Assembly (NCBI GenBank): GCA_964486145.1
Contig: CAZAMT010000070.1
Location: 1-15,129, forward strand
Origin: CAZAMT01 sp964486145
GTDB taxonomy: Bacteria > Bacteroidota > Bacteroidia > Bacteroidales > JAAAOM01
Direction: 5' to 3'
Length of the DNA: 15,129 nt
Below are positions 6,625 through 11,346 of this stretch, piece by piece. Position 1 is the first letter of the stretch, and the number at the start of each line of letters is the position of its first letter. The position numbers and the translations under genes are program-made. The notes under the pieces are model-generated. The model was not told where the DNA came from, made no database searches, and saw only the letters and a list, made by a program, of their open reading frames with translations.

Positions 6625-7131
6625 TCAGAACAGGGTATATTTCAAATTGATAAAACGCATCATATCTTCCACTTCAAGGGATACTTCTTCGATGATTTTT
6701 TCTACCTCGCCGCCAAACATTTTCCCCATTACCCCTCCATTCATTGTTGAAACAAAAACCTGACCGTCTGACTTTTCATAAACGGCAAAAGATTTTGGCA
6801 TCATGTTTCCTATTTTTTTACGATCATCTGATTTTAACATCCGAGATGAGAAACCACCATGGCAATATTTAATGATTTTAAACTTACCAATGGATGATCC
6901 TCCATTTTCACTTACTTCTTTGTTTTGATCAATGATTGATGTTACACTCCATCCGTCTTTTCCATTGATCCGATCCGTAATAACTTCAACTGTTTTTTCA
7001 AATTCATACGGACTTTTTAATTCTTTAACCATCATTTCACCCGCAGATATACTCATAACTGCACCGGAAAAAATAATACCGATTAAAATTCCAAATATTA
7101 AAAATACAATGGCAATTAATTTTGTCTTCAC
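6625..7131 (-). CDS. DUF302 domain protein with N-terminal membrane anchor
   Basis: Residues about 5-25 form one membrane helix preceded by two lysines, so the remainder should face the periplasm, either anchored or after signal cleavage. The domain following it (about 40-165) has the DUF302 order: FEKTVEVITDRINGKDGW, a SIIDQN strand, FKIIKYCHGGFSSRML, then MPKSFAVYEKSDGQVFVSTMN. C90 is the only cysteine. DUF302 proteins often occur near thiol, sulfur or metal-handling genes, but no biochemical activity is known to me. The start is GTG 7131; an in-frame stop lies two codons upstream and later ATGs would cut the membrane helix. It follows the transporter by 25 nt and is probably cotranscribed with it. 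Confidence 0.8.
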   Translation of the reverse strand: MKTKLIAIVFLIFGILIGIIFSGAVMSISAGEMMVKELKSPYEFEKTVEVITDRINGKDGWSVTSIIDQNKEVSENGGSSIGKFKIIKYCHGGFSSRMLKSDDRKKIGNMMPKSFAVYEKSDGQVFVSTMNGGVMGKMFGGEVEKIIEEVSLEVEDMMRFINLKYTLF

Positions 7132-7156
7132 TTTTTAGTTATTTTAATGTTAAATA

Positions 7157-8107
7157 TTAATCTTCATTCACGCATATTTCCGATTTTCTAATCTTCCCAA
7201 TCGTCTTCCAGGCAACAAATACCACAGTAAATAAGGCAATGCCAAATAAGATAAAAGCAAGATATTTATAAATAGCTGCATTTGAAATCTGGTATGCCAC
7301 AACTGATGCGATCGTAACTGCCATTAAAGGGAAGGTAAATGCCCACCAGGATATAAAAAACGTTAAATTTTTAAAGCTCTTGTATAAAAACAAAAGCAGT
7401 ATAACAAAAAAATATCCTATGAACAAAAGAAAGATGGCAAAAGCATCCCAGCTTTGAGCAATTCGCATGTAAGCAATAAATCCTACAGCCGGCGGCGCAA
7501 TCAGGATAAACAGGGTTGGAATGAATTTTTGGGGCATTTGATGATGAAAAACCACTCGATTTAAAAAAATACTGAATAGCACTATCCAAAAGAAAAAACC
7601 GATGGAAAAATATAGAAAAGAAAAAGCCTTCGGCATGTATTCAACACCAGCTATTGGAACTAAAATATTACCGACCACCGGTATAAACCATGCCGGATTC
7701 ATTGTTAGGATTTCAAAGTTATGCTGAATCCAAAAACTAATGGTATGTAGCATAAAATATGTATGCAGGATTACCCCCAGCCACCATAAAATCATCGACA
7801 AAAACGGCCAGAAACTCATAAAGGCAATGGATAAAAGCAAAAACGATATGGAAATGGCGGAAAAGAAGTTAATTCGAATACGATGTTGAAAATCAGCTTT
7901 CACTTCATCTGCGTGTTTCATAGCCTTTAATCCATATAAAACTGTTATTACCAAAAATAAACCGAAGGTAAAAAACAACATGATGTCAAAGAAAATACGT
8001 GGCAGCCACTGAAGATGATAAAACTTACCAAAAACGATGGTTAATCCTGATAATCCCATAATTATGGCATACATTGTTATTGGGAAAAATTGTATTCTTT
8101 CTTTCAC
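7157..8107 (-). CDS. TDT/SLAC1-family transporter (TehA-like anion channel/exporter)
   Basis: A 316-residue integral membrane protein with about ten hydrophobic helices. Features of the tellurite-resistance/dicarboxylate transporter family are visible: an MNPAWFIPVVGNILVPIAG segment after the fourth or fifth helix and WWAFTFPLMAVTIAS near the eighth or ninth, which carries the conserved aromatic pore region. Known members move malate, sulfite, nitrate or chloride, or affect tellurite resistance, so the substrate here is probably a small anion but is not identified. The start is GTG 8107; the upstream in-frame stop at about 8123-8125 leaves no ATG. It heads a tight run with DUF302, DUF1847 and the anchored thioredoxin, suggesting transport of an anion linked to thiol redox chemistry (inference). 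Confidence 0.85.
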   Translation of the reverse strand: MKERIQFFPITMYAIIMGLSGLTIVFGKFYHLQWLPRIFFDIMLFFTFGLFLVITVLYGLKAMKHADEVKADFQHRIRINFFSAISISFLLLSIAFMSFWPFLSMILWWLGVILHTYFMLHTISFWIQHNFEILTMNPAWFIPVVGNILVPIAGVEYMPKAFSFLYFSIGFFFWIVLFSIFLNRVVFHHQMPQKFIPTLFILIAPPAVGFIAYMRIAQSWDAFAIFLLFIGYFFVILLLFLYKSFKNLTFFISWWAFTFPLMAVTIASVVAYQISNAAIYKYLAFILFGIALFTVVFVAWKTIGKIRKSEICVNED

Positions 8108-8164
8108 TCGAATAAAATTAAGTTAGACATTTGTTTTTCAGATATTTATAATTGTCAGAAAATA

Positions 8165-8183
8165 GCATTAGCAATTCTAATGC
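8165..8183. promoter_or_regulatory. Inverted repeat upstream of the transporter gene
   Basis: GCATTAG and CTAATGC are perfect 7-bp inverse repeats with a 5-nt spacer, about 58 nt upstream of the transporter start. They could form a regulator site or a weak hairpin in the leader. No exact -7 promoter box was found in 8108-8358, so where this run is transcribed from is not settled. Confidence 0.3.
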
Positions 8184-8194
8184 CACGGAACCCT

Positions 8195-8210
8195 TCCCAC
8201 CGCAGCGGGA
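8195..8210. repeat. Short imperfect palindrome, intergenic
   Basis: TCCCACCGCAGCGGGA is an imperfect palindrome (12 of 16 positions symmetric), GC-rich within a very AT-rich gap, and followed by CAGGCTGTGTG. Such CCGCAGCGGGACAGG strings recur as dispersed elements in Bacteroidota genomes (from memory). It is the base-composition outlier of the 251-nt gap between the reductase and transporter genes. Confidence 0.35.
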
Positions 8211-8358
8211 CAGGCTGTGTGTGTTAAATGCCTTATTGTAGAGGTTTCATTTGAAAATGATTTAAAAAACGATGCTTTTCTAATGACATTAAACAGAATA
8301 AAAAAAACATTACTTTGGTTATATATTCGTTTAAAATGTATGCGACAATAACTGAAAT

Positions 8359-9288
8359 TTAATTTAGCCGCACGTATTCTGAAGCGCTTAATGCTGCCAC
8401 AGTACCTTCTGCAACCGCTGTTGTTACCTGTCTGTAGCGTTTTGGAATACAGTCACCGGCTGCAAACACACCCGGGATATTGGTTCTCATATCAGCATCA
8501 ACAATAATTTCCTGACGGTCATTCAATTTTACCGTATTTTTAAGTGATTCGGTATTGGGCAGGTAGCCAATGAATATAAATACCCCATCTACCGGTTTTT
8601 CTGCTAATTTACCTGAAGGAAGATGTTCAATGCTTACTTTTTCGAGGGTGCCATTACCTGCGAATGACCGCAGTTCCGATTCCATAACAAAATCAATTTT
8701 GGGATTACCCTGTGCTTCACGTATAGCATGTTCAAAGGCCTGGAAATGATCAAACTGGTGTACCACAGTTATTTTTGAAGCATACCTGGTTAGTGTAACA
8801 GCTTCTTCAAGGGCTGAATTTCCTCCGCCAACCACGATGAGTTCTTTATCTGTAAAAAACTCTCCATCGCAGGTAGCACAATACGAAATCCCTTTTCCTT
8901 TGAATGTATCTTCCCCTGGTATATTCAGTGGTCTGGGTTTTCCTCCGGGAGTAAGGATGACAGTTTTCGCATGAAAAGTACGTCCATCCTCCAGTTCAAT
9001 CGTTTTGACTGTTTCGTTTAAATGATATGACTTGATTTTTACATTCGATTTAATTTTACAGCCAAATGATTTGGCCTGTTTTTTCATGGTATTGGCCACG
9101 ATGTATCCTTTGGTCGTTTCAACACCGGGATAGTTGGCAATTTCATTGGTTAGTACCATCTGTCCGCCAACAGCGCCTTCATTTAGTACAAGTGTATTTA
9201 ATTTGGCTCTTCCGGTATAGATACCAGCAGTTAAACCTGCAGCACCGGCGCCAATGATCATTACATCAAAAATATTTTCAGTTGTCAT
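8359..9288 (-). CDS. trxB: Thioredoxin-disulfide reductase-like flavoprotein with altered pyridine-nucleotide site
   Basis: A low-molecular-weight thioredoxin reductase-type FAD protein of 309 residues. FAD site: IIGAGAAG (11-18) and GVFAAGDC near the end. The redox-active disulfide is CATC (137-140). The nucleotide-binding domain keeps GGGNSA (154-159), but the HRRxxxR stretch that holds the 2'-phosphate of NADPH reads HQFDHFQ (177-183): all three arginines are gone. It may therefore use NADH, or another donor. ATG 9288 is chosen; a TTG at 9297 would add three residues. A strong intrinsic terminator ends only 16 nt upstream, so expression must come from readthrough, antitermination or an unseen promoter. 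The next upstream gene encodes an atypical thioredoxin, its most likely partner. Confidence 0.88.
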   Translation of the reverse strand: MTTENIFDVMIIGAGAAGLTAGIYTGRAKLNTLVLNEGAVGGQMVLTNEIANYPGVETTKGYIVANTMKKQAKSFGCKIKSNVKIKSYHLNETVKTIELEDGRTFHAKTVILTPGGKPRPLNIPGEDTFKGKGISYCATCDGEFFTDKELIVVGGGNSALEEAVTLTRYASKITVVHQFDHFQAFEHAIREAQGNPKIDFVMESELRSFAGNGTLEKVSIEHLPSGKLAEKPVDGVFIFIGYLPNTESLKNTVKLNDRQEIIVDADMRTNIPGVFAAGDCIPKRYRQVTTAVAEGTVAALSASEYVRLN

Positions 9289-9300
9289 TATATTCAATTT

Positions 9301-9337
9301 AAAAAAGCCGCCTTACCGGCAGTAAATAAGGCGGCTT
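9301..9337 (-). terminator. Intrinsic terminator between the atypical thioredoxin gene and trxB
   Basis: On the minus strand an 11-bp perfect stem (9327-9337 with 9305-9315) surrounds an 11-nt loop and is followed by a run of T residues. The plus strand lacks such a T-run, so it acts on the minus strand. It should end transcripts from the NifX-like and atypical thioredoxin genes just before trxB, or act as an attenuator controlling how much trxB is made. Confidence 0.85.
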
Positions 9338-9353
9338 AAAAACTAACTTACCA

Positions 9354-9704
9354 CTAACCTTCAAAATATTCATCAAGTATGGCAGTAATTTGGCCGTGAT
9401 CCTGAATGCTTGATGTTGCTTTCACCATTTCACCATTTTTATAATACACCGTAAATGGCAATCCCATAAAACCCTGGCATAAAGGGGCTGATTTAATGGG
9501 TGCAGACTCAGGGTTATCAAACGCCATGGAATAAAATTTAATATTCGGGCGTTCCTCTTCCAACTCTTCCATAGCATCATATACCGGTATACACATGGGG
9601 CCCATACGGCCACAACATACCATTACATTTTCATTTTCATTGATGATTTTCTCCAATTCAGAAGATGTTTCAATTTCCTTAACTACGGTATCCAACATGT
9701 TCAT
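9354..9704 (-). CDS. Atypical thioredoxin-like protein with CCGRMGPMC active site
   Basis: A 116-residue thioredoxin-fold protein. The thioredoxin pattern is recognisable: a first strand ENVMV, an active-site helix CIPVYDAMEELEEE, a FYSMAFDNPE strand and loop, and the cis-proline P83 in MGLPFTVYYKNGE. Aligned by helix and cis-proline, C38 occupies the second cysteine position of WCGPC. The first position is glycine (G35) and the tryptophan is lost. Instead C30 and C31 lie seven or eight residues upstream, giving CCGRMGPMC; another cysteine, C76, precedes the cis-proline loop. A disulfide between C31 and C38, or with C76, is conceivable. The start is ATG 9704. It follows the NifX-like gene by 11 nt and precedes trxB across a terminator, so it is probably the reductase's partner. 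Confidence 0.85.
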   Translation of the reverse strand: MNMLDTVVKEIETSSELEKIINENENVMVCCGRMGPMCIPVYDAMEELEEERPNIKFYSMAFDNPESAPIKSAPLCQGFMGLPFTVYYKNGEMVKATSSIQDHGQITAILDEYFEG

Positions 9705-9715
9705 TTTATTAAAAT

Positions 9716-10060
9716 TTAATTTATTATTGAATGTATCATTTGTTTATCTGATGTCAATGTACCACTCATATAATCGTTGATCAATGTTTTGGTATCACTT
9801 TTGGGTATTCCAATGAAAATGTTAATCTTATGACTGAGAAAAAGATTTATGATGGTTTTATCCATTTTGTAAGCGATAATATCTGTTATTCCTATCTCCG
9901 CAGCCCACTGTGGCAATTTAGAAATATCGCGGTGCGGTGGAACAACTTTCACATTGTTTTTGATCTCATCGTTTTCAATTTCAATGATATCAAAGTGATT
10001 ACATTTTCCAAAAAATTCACTTAATTGACCGTCTGCAATGGGTATGGCAATCTTTTTCAT
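9716..10060 (-). CDS. NifX/NifB-C-type (dinitrogenase iron-molybdenum cofactor family) protein
   Basis: A 114-residue protein with the ribonuclease H-like fold of the NifX/NifY/NifB-C family: KKIAIPIADGQLSEFFGKCNHFDIIEIEN at the start (written here in parts: KKIAIPIADG, LSEFFGKCNHF), then PPHRDISKLPQWAAEIGITDIIA and a closing IFIGIPK strand. In nitrogen fixers these domains carry FeMo-cofactor or its precursors; many relatives occur without nitrogenase and have no established role. No other nif genes are in the window, so a function in nitrogen fixation is not inferred. C20 could bind metal or a cluster. ATG 10060 is preceded by a -7 box at 10083-10090. First gene of the run reading away from the Crp/Fnr regulator. 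Confidence 0.85.
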   Translation of the reverse strand: MKKIAIPIADGQLSEFFGKCNHFDIIEIENDEIKNNVKVVPPHRDISKLPQWAAEIGITDIIAYKMDKTIINLFLSHKINIFIGIPKSDTKTLINDYMSGTLTSDKQMIHSIIN

Positions 10061-10082
10061 TTCCGTTGAAATTTACACCGGA

Positions 10083-10090
10083 CAAAATTA
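10083..10090 (-). promoter_or_regulatory. Bacteroidota-type -7 box for the NifX-like/atypical thioredoxin operon
   Basis: Minus-strand reading TAATTTTG matches TAnnTTTG exactly and lies 22 nt upstream of the NifX-like start codon, implying a very short leader. A -33 TTG at the normal spacing is not evident, which would fit an activator-dependent promoter. Confidence 0.4.
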
Positions 10091-10241
10091 ATTGACTTAG
10101 TGAATGATTCTTAAAAAGAGAGCACGGCATTTATTAATTTATATGCTGAAATATTATATATTTTTTCCTGTCAAATTTCAGTAACCAAATCGCAGATAAT
10201 TTGCTTTTTTAGCAAAATGCTTGAATTTCTTTGATTTTATA

Positions 10242-10269
10242 ATTACAAAACCTTGTTTACTTTTGTAAT
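10242..10269. promoter_or_regulatory. Candidate operator: perfect 9-bp inverted repeat before the Crp/Fnr gene
   Basis: ATTACAAAA (10242-10250) and TTTTGTAAT (10261-10269) are perfect inverse repeats with a 10-nt spacer, ending 17 nt before the regulator's start codon. The right arm overlaps the -7 box, so binding would repress. The half-site distance of about two helical turns suits a dimer binding one face. It does not match the FNR consensus TTGAT-N4-ATCAA. Autoregulation by the encoded regulator is inferred. Confidence 0.5.
10258..10265 (+). promoter_or_regulatory. Bacteroidota-type -7 box for the Crp/Fnr regulator gene
   Basis: TACTTTTG matches TAnnTTTG exactly and lies 21 nt upstream of the GTG start. 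A TTG at 10231-10233 is 24 nt away, longer than the usual 19-21. It overlaps the right arm of the inverted repeat at 10242-10269. The remaining divergent gap (10061-10286) is AT-rich, with a small TTTGCT/AGCAAA hairpin at 10200-10216 and no gene. Confidence 0.45.
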
Positions 10270-10286
10270 AATTAAAATGAAGCATC

Positions 10287-10979
10287 GTGTCGACAAGAAA
10301 CGAATCAGGCATAAAAAACAATCCAGGTATTCCGGGATGTTTTCAGTATTTGAAATCGGATGAAACCGAAATACTCAATGATAAAAAAACCCGGTTAACG
10401 TATTTACAGGCAGAAACCTTGTTTAAACAGGGAGCGTTTGCACCCTATGTGCTATACATTGTAAATGGTTTGGTAAAGGTTTATTTGCAAACCGGGTATG
10501 AAAAGCAGATTAATCTGCGACTGTCTAAAACGGATGACTTCCTGGCGTTTTCTTCCGTTTTCGGAGAAAATGTTTACACCTATTCTACTGTTGCACTAAG
10601 AGATACCGAGATCTGCATGATCGACAAGTCGGCTTTAAAACAGTTGCTTTTAAAGAATCCTGATTTTGCCATGCAAATTACCTCGCGAAACTATAGTTAT
10701 GAAAATCATTTACTTGAAATCATCAAAAACATGTCTTATAAGCAAATGCGTGGGAAGCTGGCCTCAACATTATTGTATTTGTCTTCAGAAGAATTTTCTG
10801 AAGAAAATGTATTTCAATATCTTACGCGAAAAGATTTAGCCGATTTTTCTTCAATCACCACCGAAAGTGCGATTAAATTCATCAAAGAATTTGAAAAAGA
10901 AGGTCTTTTAAATGTAGACGGAAGAAATATCGCTGTACTGAATAAAAATGCAATGAATGAAATAAGCATGAGAGGATAA
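10287..10979 (+). CDS. Crp/Fnr-family transcriptional regulator
   Basis: A 230-residue regulator with an N-terminal cyclic-nucleotide-binding-like beta barrel (about 20-120), a dimerisation helix (about 125-155) and a C-terminal winged helix-turn-helix (TRKDLADFSSITTESAIKFIK, given here as TRKDLADFSS, about 180-202). It should bind DNA as a dimer. Only two cysteines (C18, C110) are present, so the four-cysteine 4Fe-4S sensor of FNR is absent. The cAMP phosphate-binding FGExAL..RxA cassette is also not preserved (FGENVYTYSTVALRD), so its signal is unknown. The start is GTG 10287: an in-frame stop lies three codons upstream and the ATG at 10277 is in another frame. It is divergent from the NifX-thioredoxin run, which it plausibly controls, and its promoter lies in a dyad. 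Confidence 0.9.
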   Translation: MSTRNESGIKNNPGIPGCFQYLKSDETEILNDKKTRLTYLQAETLFKQGAFAPYVLYIVNGLVKVYLQTGYEKQINLRLSKTDDFLAFSSVFGENVYTYSTVALRDTEICMIDKSALKQLLLKNPDFAMQITSRNYSYENHLLEIIKNMSYKQMRGKLASTLLYLSSEEFSEENVFQYLTRKDLADFSSITTESAIKFIKEFEKEGLLNVDGRNIAVLNKNAMNEISMRG

Positions 10980-11346
10980 TTCCTTATTGTAACTTCGGCG
11001 ATTACCGTTTTCATGCGCTGCATATATATAACCGATGTTATAGTTGGTGAAATTGTACTTGAAAGCCTTATCAACCTCGCTCATTTGCCAACTCATTTAG
11101 GCGTTTAAATCCCTTTTATTTTTACCACCGGAAGTTCTTAACCCATTTGTTCACAGGTATTTAATTTTATTGGTATCTTTCTTTTTATTGCTTGAGAAAA
11201 AAAACTACTCATGGGAGTAAAACTTGTGTTGTTGTTTTCATTCCCAGGCAGTTCATATTTTAAATGTAATATACTACTAAATCGTTATTTTGTGTCTTCG
11301 GTTTGTTTAAAGAATTGTTAAATTAGCAGATTCAAAATGATTTATC
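10980..11346. other. Gene-free gap with a possible short coding remnant on the minus strand
   Basis: This 367-nt gap holds no intact gene. On the minus strand 11096-10980 translates to MSWQMSEVDKAFKYNF followed by TNYNIGYIYAAHENGNRRS, which looks protein-like until it runs into the antisense of the regulator's 3' end. It may be a truncated remnant of an unidentified gene. The sequence 11100-11346 is AT-rich leader for the Pif1-type helicase gene, with a small TACTC/GAGTA hairpin at 11206-11219. No exact -7 box was found. Confidence 0.3.

Noticed and set aside
10146..10181. CTGAAAT/ATTTCAG inverse repeat in the divergent gap
   Set aside because: Arms are 22 nt apart in very AT-rich DNA; no better than chance.
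10277..10279. ATG as start for the Crp/Fnr gene
   Set aside because: It is out of frame with the regulator; GTG at 10287 is the only start after the in-frame stop.
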